From contig JACVTC010000145.1 of the NCBI GenBank assembly GCA_016946835.1, forward strand, positions 215,001 to 235,000: 20,000 nt of DNA. Reading direction: 5' to 3'. Position 1 is the stretch's first letter, and every line of letters begins with the position of its first letter. Both the position numbers and the translations under genes were made by a program. Below, piece after piece: positions 11,301 to 20,000 of this stretch. The DNA is from Neocallimastix lanati (nom. inval.). Lineage: Eukaryota; Neocallimastigomycota; Neocallimastigomycetes; Neocallimastigales; Neocallimastigaceae. Below the pieces are notes generated by a model. That model did not search any database and was not told the origin of the DNA. It saw only the letters and a program-made list of their open reading frames with translations.

Positions 11301-14300
11301 CGAGGAAAATTCGACAAATAAAAACTCATTAATTAATTCCTATGAGACAGGGTCAAAACATAAACTTTATAATTATCCAAATTATTCATCTGAACGATCC
11401 TACTTTCCAGTTGATTTTGGAACAAAAGAAATTTATGGAATAACAATAAATAAACCCGTAAGACAAGATGTAGATATAGAACTAGAAAAGGAAATAAAAA
11501 ATGAAAAGGAAAAAGATAGAGAACGTTTTGAACGTTATAAAGAAAATGAATCATCTAGTAATAAAGGTAATTTATTTTAAAATAATAAAAATTATTAGTT
11601 TCTTAATTATTTTATAAATTTAAATTTTTTAAAAATTATTTTTAATAAATTATGTTTAATTATATTTAATTATGTTTAATTTATTTAATTTTTTTTTTTT
11701 TTTTATTTATTTATTTATTATTTATAATTTATGATATTATAATTAAAGGTTTATTTAAGGATACTTCAAATATATCATTTAGTATAATAAATCCTTCTTC
11801 ATCAAATAGTTTATCAGGTTCTAAAATTGATAATAAAATATTAAATAAGTCAAAGAATATTACATCTGAAGGAGCTAGTTCGCCTTTAACTTCACCAAAA
11901 ATACAAAATAAATCATCTTTATCATTATCACAAAAATATCAAGAAATGAAAGCTAAAAGTGCCCTTCATTCAGCAAAAAGTCAAAATGATACAAATAATG
12001 AAAAATCATCAGTGACTCATTCATTAGAAAGTGTTAATGGTTCACTTAATGGCAATGATATGAATGATACTAATGGAATGAATGAAAATATAATAACATC
12101 TACTACAGTTCTTAAAACAGGTATTAGTATAAATAGTAGTAAAAATGAAAAAAGAAGTAGCGAAATTTCATCTACTAATAAAACAGACGAAAATATTGAA
12201 AATAAATTGGAAAATAATAACTCATTGAAGACCCAAGGTATAATAAGTAGTAATGATCATAATGATGAAAAGAAGTATAATATTGATCATAATAAAGAAA
12301 AGACCAACAAGGAATTAGAAAATAAAAACATGGATTCAAAATCTTTAGATACTAATAATGAAAAATTAAAAGAAGATATGAGTAAAAATATTGATAATGA
12401 TAGTAAAGTTAGTAATAGTTATAATAATAGTAATTTAGCTAATTCAAATGAATTTTCTTCCAACTATACAAAAACTTCACACAATCGTGACTATCGAGAT
12501 CCAAATAATTATAGATTGGGAAGAAATATAAGAAATAGTAAAGATCCTAGAGAATTCAGAGATACTAGAGGTTCTTGGGACAATAGAGATAGAGATTTAC
12601 ACCGTAATGATTATTATGACTATGATTATGATTATGATTATAGACCCTCTGAACGAGATAGAGATAGAGACCTTTCAGATATAAGAGACAAAAGAGATTA
12701 CCGAGATTATAGAATTCAAAGAGATTATCGTGATCGTAATTACCGTGATGCTCGTGATATGAGAGATAGTAGAAGTTTTTATCATTATAATTCAAGAGAT
12801 CCAAGAAATAATAGAGATCCTAGAGACTCAAGGGATCCAAGAGATATGCGTTTAGAACATCGTTCATCAATATCGGATGGAAGAGAACCAAGAAGTTATT
12901 TAAATGATATGTATAATACTTCAGTAAAAGTGAATAAAGATTTAACAAAAGAACCTGAAAATATATATAGTAATAATAGCAATAATAACAATAGTAATAG
13001 TAATAGTAATAGTAATAGTAATAGTAATAAAACTAAATTATTACCATCAAGTAATCAAAATATTATTACTAGTAATAAATATACATCTCAATCTCATACT
13101 TCCACAATACTTTCAACAACAACTTCTAATAATAATGATGCTTCTGGCACAAAAGAAGGTGATTATAGTACTAAAAATGAAATAGAAGGAAATAATAAAC
13201 GTCAAGAAAATGTTGAATCTTCAGTAAAATCAAAATCTAATAGTTATGAAATTAACTCATCCGAATTAGAAAAATCACATCAATCTAATAATTTTATTGA
13301 TAATAATAAAACTAATATAAATTCACATCCAAATACTAGTAATAATAGCAATACTAACAATAATAATAATAATAATAATAATAGTAATAGTAATAGTAAT
13401 AGTAATAATATCTTAAATACAACTATTGCTACTTCGTCACATACTATTACAACTACTAATATTTCATCTGGAAGTATAAACATCGGTATACCCCATTCAT
13501 CATCAAATAATACTAATAATAATAATAATAGTAGTAATAATAATAATAATAATAATAGCAATAGTAATAGTAATAATAATAATATTAAAAATATAAGTAT
13601 TGCTAATATTTCAAAATCTTCAACAACCGGTAATATGAATGTTAATATAGGAAATAAAAAACCAAAATTTGAAGATCATAATGAAAAATTTGATGAAAAA
13701 AGTAAAGATTCAAAAGAAATAAAGATCAGTAGTTTTGCCTCACCAGTAAATGAAAACGTTCATAATATTTTATCTTCTTCAATTGAATCTACTTCAAAGT
13801 CATATAATAAATCCAAAAGTACAATTGAAACATCTATCATTAATCATGGTTCTACAAAGACAACAACTCCAACTTCTACACAAAATTTACATGATAAAGA
13901 ATCTGAATCTAGTTTTAATAATAACAAAGATCGTACTTCATCTACTAGTAGTAGTATTAAATTACATGATCAAAAAATGGATAATGATATAAATACTAGT
14001 AATAATAATAATAATAATATGACAATGAATAAAAAATATGTAGCAAGAAGATATAATAGTATGCATGATCGAGACTATTGGGATAATGATAGTCGAATGG
14101 ATTTACCTTATAATAGATATTATAAAAATAAAAATAGTTCACTGAAAAATGATGATATGGATATTGATAGTGATAATATAAATGATCCAGATATTCCTTC
14201 AGAATCTTCTAGAAATGATAGAGATAATTATCGTTATCGTGATAAAGATGACTATAATAGTAATAAATCAATGATGATGAATAATCGTTGGAGAAGGAGT

Positions 14301-14453
14301 TATAATCAACCAAGAGATATGCGTAATAATATAAATATGAGAGATAGACGTAGAGATATACGTTATTCTCGTCGGGACAGAGATTTCAAAAATAATCGAG
14401 AATATAGAAATCCACATTTAAATAATGGTGGAGGTCCAGGTGATGATAAATAA
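7023..14453 (+). CDS. Abraxas/FAM175-like pseudo-MPN protein with giant low-complexity tail (ten exons)
   Basis: Predicted exons: 7023-7050, 7136-7242, 7335-7430, 7520-7667, 7784-7870, 8079-8317, 8476-8585, 8677-9230, 9350-11566, 11749-14453. All junctions are GT..AG, phases agree throughout, total 2,096 residues. Exons 1-5 carry the order seen in FAM175 proteins: a strand-loop region with QAILYGL (compare EGFLLGE), then GFIPC (compare YIPC/QPC), then QTIIGWFS (compare VVGWY). No JAMM zinc signature (HxH...D) is present, as expected for a non-catalytic MPN scaffold. Residues around 8680-9110 are charged and helical, possibly a coiled coil. From 9350 the protein is Asn/Lys/Glu/Ser-rich, with a GLREYGMRMAQKK patch, an EEEEGEIRSDDEEN patch, then Arg-Asp-rich and poly-Asn blocks. 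Known role of the family: holds BRCC36 in K63-deubiquitinating complexes. The main doubt is the join at 9231-9349; if it is not an intron, a 458-residue protein ends at 9238 and a second gene starts at 9367. Confidence 0.65.
7939..8037 (+). repeat. (TTTA)n followed by (TTA)n microsatellite inside intron 5
   Basis: About seven TTTA units run into about 23 TTA units. They occupy half of the 208-bp intron (7871-8078), which also has a TACTAAT branch-point-like site at 8050-8056 and a T run before its TAG acceptor. Confidence 0.9.
9231..9349 (+). other. predicted intron 8, which joins two long open frames
   Basis: Donor GTAATTAAAT at 9231 matches the GTAATTAAAA donor at 7431. TATTAACTA lies at about 9280-9288, just before a T tract of over 20, and the acceptor is CTAATAG ending at 9349. 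The exon before ends in phase 1 (last base A at 9230). The exon after supplies AA at 9350-9351, five sense codons, then the ATG at 9367 in the same frame. Splicing removes the TAA at 9236-9238. The 128 bp between that stop and that ATG would be far shorter than the other gaps here (1.6 and 6.3 kb), so an intron is the better reading. Confidence 0.65.
10492..10611 (+). repeat. 30-bp in-frame tandem repeat, four copies
   Basis: Units at 10492, 10522, 10552 and 10582 encode AIEKENEKVK, AIEKENEKVK, ATEKENEKVK and ALEKENEKEN. The charged ten-residue unit should be helical. Near identity at the DNA level points to recent slippage or duplication within the exon. Confidence 0.95.
11567..11748 (+). 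other. predicted intron 9, which joins the last two exons
   Basis: Donor GTAATTTATT follows a G at 11566 that is the first base of a Gly codon. The acceptor TTAAAG ends at 11748. The next exon supplies GT, giving Gly-Leu-Phe-Lys, and stays open for 65 codons before the ATG at 11946, in the same frame. The TAA at 11578-11580 is therefore intronic, and the apparent start at 11946 is only an internal Met. Confidence 0.85.
12478..12870 (+). other. Arg-Asp / Tyr-Asp-rich segment within exon 10
   Basis: Encodes repeated RDYRD, RDPR, RDxRD and DYDYDYDYDYR runs (for example NYRDARDMRDSRSFY). A second Arg/Asp/Tyr-rich block ends the protein (about 14044-14453, e.g. RDRRRDIRYSRRDRDF). Alternating-charge Arg-Asp tracts are typical of nuclear, RNA-associated disordered proteins; that role is inference here. 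Confidence 0.85.
12960..13590 (+). repeat. in-frame AAT/AGT trinucleotide tracts (poly-Asn and Asn-Ser)
   Basis: Pure or nearly pure AATAGT and AAT runs at about 12965-13028, 13333-13410 and 13505-13585, with another at about 13995-14020. They encode (SN)n and Nn runs. All keep the reading frame, and the coding strand is A-rich. Confidence 0.9.
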
Positions 14454-14580
14454 ATATGAATATAAATAAATAAAATAATTTAAGTATTATTAATATTATC
14501 ATATAAACAAAAAAAAAAAAAAAAAAGTAATCACCTTAATTATAAAAATTCATAAAAAACATAAATGTAATATTAATTAT

Positions 14581-14624
14581 ATTACTTTAGCCATAAAAAA
14601 TTTCACAATAATAACTAAAGTAAT
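14581..14624. repeat. perfect 10-bp inverted repeat, 24-nt loop, downstream of the Abraxas-like gene
   Basis: ATTACTTTAG at 14581-14590 pairs exactly with CTAAAGTAAT at 14615-14624. It lies about 130 bp after the stop at 14453, so it could be a 3' UTR hairpin of that transcript. No known element recognised. Confidence 0.6.
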
Positions 14625-15060
14625 TTAACTTTATTTAATTAATCTTATTCAATATTAGCAAATGATAATGTAAATCATTTTTATTAATTAAGAAAAAAAT
14701 ATAATATCTGTATTCTTATTATTAAAATTTATATATATATATATATATATATATTATTATTATAATTTTCATTTATTTATTTATTTACCAAACTATTTTA
14801 ATTAAAAAATATATTTATGTTTTTTTTTTGTTTTTTTTGTTTTTTTTTATTATTATTATAATTTTTTTTTTTTTTTGTTTTTTTTTGTTTTTGTTTTTGT
14901 TTTTTTTTTATTCTATTTTATTTTATTTTATTTCTTTGTCTGTTTGTTAATTTGTTTATTTATACATAAAATAAAATAATAAGTTTTTTATATATATTTT
15001 TCTCTAATATTTTTACAATATATTTAATATAAATAATTTTTAATAAATAATTAGCAAAAA

Positions 15061-15091
<31 letters not shown>
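15061..15091. repeat. (AAT)n microsatellite
   Basis: About ten uninterrupted AAT units in the intergenic region. Confidence 0.95.
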
Positions 15092-15097
<6 letters not shown>

Positions 15098-16097
15098 TAA
15101 AATATTATATAATAAAAGTGTTAATATTTTTTTTATATAATAAATATATTTTTTTCATATCTAATTTTAATTAGATAGATAAAAAAAAAAAAAAAAAAAA
15201 AAAAGAAAATGTACGTTTTATTTATTGTATATATGTTTTCTTAGTATAATCCAATCAAAATATATGAAAAGATATAAAGAATAATTAAAATAAATATATA
15301 TTAAATATATTAAATATATATTAAATATTCGTTATAATAATTTTGATTTTTATTTCTTTTTTTTTAATTTAATTGATTATTTAATTTATGATTTTTTTTT
15401 TGGTATTAAAAAAAAAAATAAAATAAAAATTATATATGTATATATATATATGTTCATATATATATAAAGATACATAAAATAAAATAAAAAAAAAAAAAAA
15501 GTATAATAAAAATAGAATTTAATGGGATTAGAAATTTTAAAGTTAATGAATCAATAATTGGAAAAGTAAAAATTTTTTTTAAAGAATTAAATCTTTTCTT
15601 TTTTTTATTTTTCTATATGTATATTAATTATTTATTTTTAATAATATTATTTACTTTTTAATAATTATTTATTAGAAATATAATAGAAGGTAACATATTT
15701 AATTTATTAATTTTCGAAATAAGTTAAAGTAAATTCATTTAATTTAATATATAGAAGACAAAGCTAGTATTAATTATAAAATAAAAATTTAATAAATAAT
15801 AATAATAATAATAATAAAAAGAAAAAAGTAACATAATTAATTGTATAATTTATTTTTTTATAAAATTATATTTATTTAATAAAAAATTATCCAATATAAA
15901 GTTTCTTTTTTTTTTTTTTTTTTTTCATTTTCTTGTTTTTTGTTTTTTAGTTTTGTTTGTTTTGTTTTGATTGCTTCTTAATATAAATAGACCATTTAAA
16001 AGAAAAAATAATATAATTAATAGTATATATGATAAGAACAAAATTAAATGTATAAATTCTTTAGATTTTTATTGTTATTCTAGGAAGTAATTTTGAA

Positions 16098-17859
16098 ATG
16101 AATACCTTAATTATATATAATAAAAATAATAGGAATCTTGTATTGAATGTTAATAGAGTAGTTAACATTTATTGTAATGTTCCAAGAAGAAATTATTCAA
16201 GTCGAAATTCGACATTGAGTTGGAATTCACAAAACTTTAATAATTTATCTTTTTTTTCAAATCCATCTCACGTTTTTGATATTAATAATATTCCAAAAAG
16301 AAAAGGTATTAATTATACTTCATATGGATCTTATTCTAAAGGAAATGTAGATTTCAATAAAAACTTAATAAACAAGGATAATGTACAAACCACAATTCCT
16401 TCCGATAATATCTCTATAAATAACATATTAAATGATATAAATAATTCAAATAATATTGCCAATTTAAATAGTAATGATACAATTATAGAAGAAAGGAAGC
16501 AAAATGAAATTGAACAAAAAGTTATATTTGATAATAACAATAACTATCATGATATAAATATACCAAAAACAGGAAAAAAATCAAATTCCTTTTTTAAAAA
16601 GTTATTTAGAAGAAATACAACAGTTGAAAATCAATGGAAAAATATAGAAACAAAAACAGAAATTAATATTGATAGAAATATTAAAATAAATAATATTAAT
16701 AATGTAATACTACCTGAACAGGTATCACAAACACAATCTCAACAATTGAATAATGATACAACAATTGTAGAAAACTTTAATAAACAAGTAAAAATAACAA
16801 TACCTTCCCAACAATCTCAATCAAAATCTTCAAATAGTCAAGCTATTAATAAGAATTTAAATAATATTTTAAATAATTCTAATAATGGTATAAATATTAA
16901 TAAAGGCCTTGTAAATAAAAAGATAGGTAAAAAAAACATTTCATCAGGTGTTGAGACTCCAGTGGACTCAGAAATCCATAAACTTGAATTAAATGAGGTT
17001 AAATCACCTATATTAAATGATTTTACTAACGATAATAATAGTGTTCAACCAAAAATTAATGAAATTCATGTTACTAAAAATGAAGATATTAATATTGAAT
17101 CATCCATAAATGAAATTCATAGAGATAATAATGAAAATAAAGAAAAGGGTGGCTTATTTAATTGGATAACATCTCTTTTCGGTGTAAAAAACAAAAAAAA
17201 TATTAATGTTGATATTAAAAAAGAAGAAAAAATGAAAGAACAAACTCATGAAAATAATAAAGAAGTAAAAATGAATGTTAATAATAAAGATATCAATGAT
17301 AATACAAATACTACCCCAAATATCAATATGAATGTTGAATCTAATCCTGATACCAAAGAACCCATTAATTCAATAAATGAAAATAATAATATTAACGAAC
17401 AAACTATTTCTTCAGATATTATTGTTAAGCAAAATAATAAAAAATATAATTTAAAACTATCTATGAAGAATTTAAAAAACTGGTTTAATAAAAAAGTACA
17501 TACAAAAAAGAAGGATCAATTAAAAACTCTTGAAAATGGGTAAATAATTATTAAAAAAAAAAAAAAAAAAAAAATTATTGATATATATTTGTTGAATAAC
17601 TTAATTTATATACATAATATATATTTTATATATATATATATATAAAACATGTATAATAAAAAATATTTTTAATAATTATTATATTAATAATTTATAAATT
17701 TTTTTTAGTATAAAATTAAATTCTTATTATTAAATTTGAATATATAGACTTTATTTTTTATATATAATAAATAAATTTTCATTATATTATTTATTTATTT
17801 ATTTTATTTATTTAAATTATTTATTTGTTTTATTTTATTAATTTGTTCTATTTATTAAT

Positions 17860-17898
<39 letters not shown>

Positions 17899-18721
17899 CT
17901 ATATATATTAAAGAGAATTAATAGACATAGATAATGATATGAATAATTTTGCTATTGAATCAGAATTAAGAGATATATTAAATGATAATACTGTTGGAAG
18001 TGTTGAAAATATTATTTATAGTGCTACGAAAGGTATTATTTTACCCAAGAAAAATCCTTTATCTAAACCTCCAGTTGACACTATGAATTATATATTCAAT
18101 AAAATATGTCACCGAATTAATCAATATTTCTTCCCTCGTTCTGAAAAAATAGATGAATCTAAATTAACCGGTATATTAAAGTTAGTAAATCGTTATACTA
18201 AAACTTCATTTGATGTAAGACGTATTGCTATTATAGGTGTTCACGGTTGGTTCCCAAGTCGTTCAATTCAAAAAATGGTTGGTGATCCAACAGGAACTAG
18301 TGAAAAATTCTGTCAAGAAATGACTTACAATGTTATTACTTATTTTAATGATCTTGGTATAGAAATTACAAATGAAAATATATCACAAATTCCTTTAAGT
18401 GGTGAAGGAATTGTGAAAAATAGAGTAGAAGCACTCTATGAACAATTGGAAAAAAGAATGGATGAAGTTAGAAATGCTGATATTGTTTTATTTTCAGCTC
18501 ATAGTCAAGGTACTCCAGTTTCTGTATTTTTATTGAATCGTTTATTAGAAAATAAAGAAATTGATACAGAACGTCAAACCGTTGGTATGTTAGCAATGGC
18601 TGGTATTCATCATGGACCTTTCCCTATTATGAGAGAAAACTTTATTGTAAAATTTGTATTTAGTAGTAATAGTAATAATGAAAAGTAAGTTTTTTATTAT
18701 TAATATTAATTAAATAGTAAA

Positions 18722-18782
<61 letters not shown>

Positions 18783-18839
18783 TCTGAATATTATTTTTAC
18801 ATAAATATTTATGTATAATATATATAAACCATTGTTTTA

Positions 18840-18877
<38 letters not shown>

Positions 18878-19255
18878 CTTATTTATTTATTTATTTTCCC
18901 AGTGATGTTTCTGGTGATGCTGGTGAAGAATTGTTTGTATTTAATGATCCACATGAACAGATTACAAAATACTATCATGCCGCATTATTTAATGTATTAA
19001 ATTCTGGTGTCAGAATCTGTGCAATAGGTAGTTGGTTTGATCAAGTAGTTCCTGTAAGTTAATTTAATAATTTATTAATACTTAATATAGAAATATATAA
19101 AAATTTTATAAAAATTTATAAAAATTTATATATATATTTATATATACCGAAATATATATAAAAAATTTATAGTAGTATTAAAAAAAAAAAAAAAATTAAT
19201 AAAAATAATAAATAATCTAAATTTAAATTAATTAAATTTTTTATTATTATTTTTC

Positions 19256-19296
<41 letters not shown>

Positions 19297-19598
19297 CTTA
19301 TATTAATTCTTATTAGTTATATTCTGCTACTCTCCAAGGTATAAATCATCCAAATCTTTACAGAGCTATTTATGTTGAAAGAAGAGATTATCACGATGAT
19401 TTCTTTACTAGTTTAATTGAATTTGATATGAAATTAAGAAATCGTGGTATCAGTGATTATGGTTTATTAATTCATTTATCTGATTTAATTATTGGTAGTT
19501 TTGTACATGGTACTCAAGGTCACTCTACTATCTATGAATCTGATAATGTTTATAAGTAAGTTTGAAAAAAAAAACTTTGTAATTTTATTCTATTTTTT

Positions 19599-19646
<48 letters not shown>

Positions 19647-19783
19647 TATTCTATTTTATTTATTCTAATTTATTTTATTTATTTTATTTATTTTATTTTA
19701 TTTTATTATATTAATTTATTAATTTATTCATTTATTTATTTATTAATTTATATATTTATTTATATATTTATATATTTATATAT

Positions 19784-19826
<43 letters not shown>

Positions 19827-20000
19827 TTAATAATTTTTATAATTAATATATATATATATATATATACATATATATTTAATATTTAAAATTTAAAATTTAA
19901 AAAAAAAAAAAAAAAAGGTTATTATTATCATGGATAACAACCTCAAAGGCAAGTACAAAACGTTTACCTTATTCTGAATTCTTTGATCCTAAACAACTTT
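16098..20000 (+). CDS. YML020W-family alpha/beta-hydrolase with presequence-like N-terminus (partial, continues off right edge)
   Basis: Predicted exons: 16098-17539, 17914-18684, 18903-19053, 19317-19555 and 19918 onward. All are GT..AG with matching phases; 895 residues are present. Catalytic features in spliced numbering: IIGVHGWFPS with H591 near the oxyanion loop, GDPTGTSEKF, nucleophile elbow FSAHSQG with S678, LAMAGIHHGPFP, GSWFDQVVPLYSA with likely acid D784, and GTQGHSTIYESDNVY with likely base H857. The same motifs occur in the same order in the uncharacterised yeast protein YML020W, recalled from memory; substrate unknown, lipid or ester hydrolysis plausible. Residues 1-60 lack acidic residues, carry several Arg/Lys, and contain RRNYSS, matching the R-3 presequence cleavage pattern (RxY then S). 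This suggests import into mitochondria or a hydrogenosome. Residues 60-480 are Asn-rich with three aromatic-basic patches. The start could be preceded by an untranslated exon. Confidence 0.85.
17540..17913 (+). other. predicted intron 1 of the YML020W-like gene
   Basis: The donor GTAAATAATT at 17540 overlaps the apparent stop at 17541-17543. The acceptor ATATTAAAG ends at 17913. Phase 2 before and one base after restore Gly-Glu-Leu-Ile-Asp-Ile-Asp-Asn-Asp and continue into the frame of the ATG at 17939. The other AG sites tested (17915, 17924, 17930) break the frame. The 374-bp intron is rich in TTTA repeats. Joining the two frames gives one gene instead of a free-standing Asn-rich protein plus a truncated hydrolase. 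Confidence 0.7.
17800..17898 (+). repeat. (TTTA)n microsatellite in intron 1
   Basis: Interrupted and then pure TTTA units, ending about 15 bp before the acceptor. Confidence 0.9.
18720..18896 (+). repeat. (TTA)n and (TTTA)n microsatellites filling intron 2
   Basis: About 20 TTA units at 18722-18780 and about 13 TTTA units at 18843-18895. They lie inside the 218-bp intron 18685-18902 (donor GTAAGT, acceptor TTCCCAG). Confidence 0.9.
19256..19294 (+). repeat. T11-A28 homopolymer junction in intron 3
   Basis: Eleven T (19256-19266) are followed directly by 28 A (19267-19294), inside the intron 19054-19316. The T run can pair with the adjacent A run. The intron ends TTCTTATTAG shortly after. 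Confidence 0.9.
19604..19830 (+). repeat. (TTA)n and long (TTTA)n-type microsatellites in intron 4
   Basis: TTA units at about 19609-19645, then TTTA and TTTTA variants to about 19830, all inside the 362-bp intron 19556-19917. The intron ends with an A run and AAAAAG acceptor, leaving G to complete a Lys codon. Confidence 0.85.

Larger units (their letters stand above)
14454..16097. other. intergenic region between the two plus-strand genes
   Basis: No supportable gene. Contents: the 3' flank of the upstream gene with an inverted repeat (14581-14624), an (AT)n tract near 14732-14752, T runs interrupted by single G at about 14821-14912 and again at 15905-15971, (AAT)n at 15061-15091, and a 24-A run at 15181-15204. 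The TTTTG-type tract at 15929-15971 lies 130-170 bp before the next ATG and could be promoter or 5' UTR sequence. A TTATTCTAG at 16075-16083, just before the next start, could be a 5' UTR intron acceptor. Confidence 0.6.

Noticed and set aside
9519-11554. Several minus-strand frames of 63-92 codons opposite exon 9
   Set aside because: All are antisense shadows of the A-rich coding strand, giving Phe/Leu-rich peptides with no motif.
11946-11948. Start codon of a separate 835-residue gene
   Set aside because: The frame is open for 65 codons upstream to a good acceptor and joins exon 9 in phase; this ATG is an internal Met.
13280-13561. Minus-strand frame rich in poly-Leu
   Set aside because: It is the antisense of the AAT/AGT repeats in exon 10; ATT/ATTACT runs read as Leu/Val in this frame. 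No independent evidence.

Overview
The window is extremely AT-rich eukaryotic DNA. Its genes are split by short GT..AG introns, its proteins are full of Asn/Lys/Ser tracts, and its non-coding DNA is packed with poly(A/T) runs and TTA/TTTA microsatellites. Two of the three clear genes look fungal: a small secreted Cys-rich protein with a CKCxC..NST core, and an alpha/beta-hydrolase of the yeast YML020W family. A fungal lineage with this base composition best fits the anaerobic gut fungi (Neocallimastigomycota). That placement is inference.

Layout. (1) 88-724, minus strand: 5' exon of the secreted Cys-rich protein; it ends in a perfect GTAAGT donor, so the gene runs off the left edge. (2) 725-7022: about 6.3 kb with no intact gene, but with tandem repeats, homopolymers and two gene-like frames interrupted almost only by TAA (3210-4127 minus; 5412-5777 plus, with a possible 5' piece from 5267). 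(3) 7023-14453, plus strand: what I read as one ten-exon gene. Its N-terminal exons resemble the Abraxas/FAM175 pseudo-MPN scaffold of BRCC36 deubiquitinase complexes. They appear to splice in frame into about 1,640 residues of low-complexity tail with Arg-Asp-rich and poly-Asn blocks. (4) 14454-16097: non-coding, T-rich. (5) 16098-20000, plus strand: a five-exon (in this window) YML020W-type serine hydrolase. A 480-residue Asn-rich N-terminal exon carrying a presequence-like start is spliced to the catalytic exons; the gene runs off the right edge.

The three genes show no obvious functional link; eukaryotic neighbours need not share one. Reading splice donors and phases by hand turns several separate open frames into two large genes: the stop codons ending those frames all lie inside introns just after GTAAGT, GTAATT or GTAAAT donors. 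All spliced exons read cleanly in the standard code.

Limits: no database search was possible. Family assignments rest on motifs recalled from known families, and splice sites are predicted from consensus and reading phase only.
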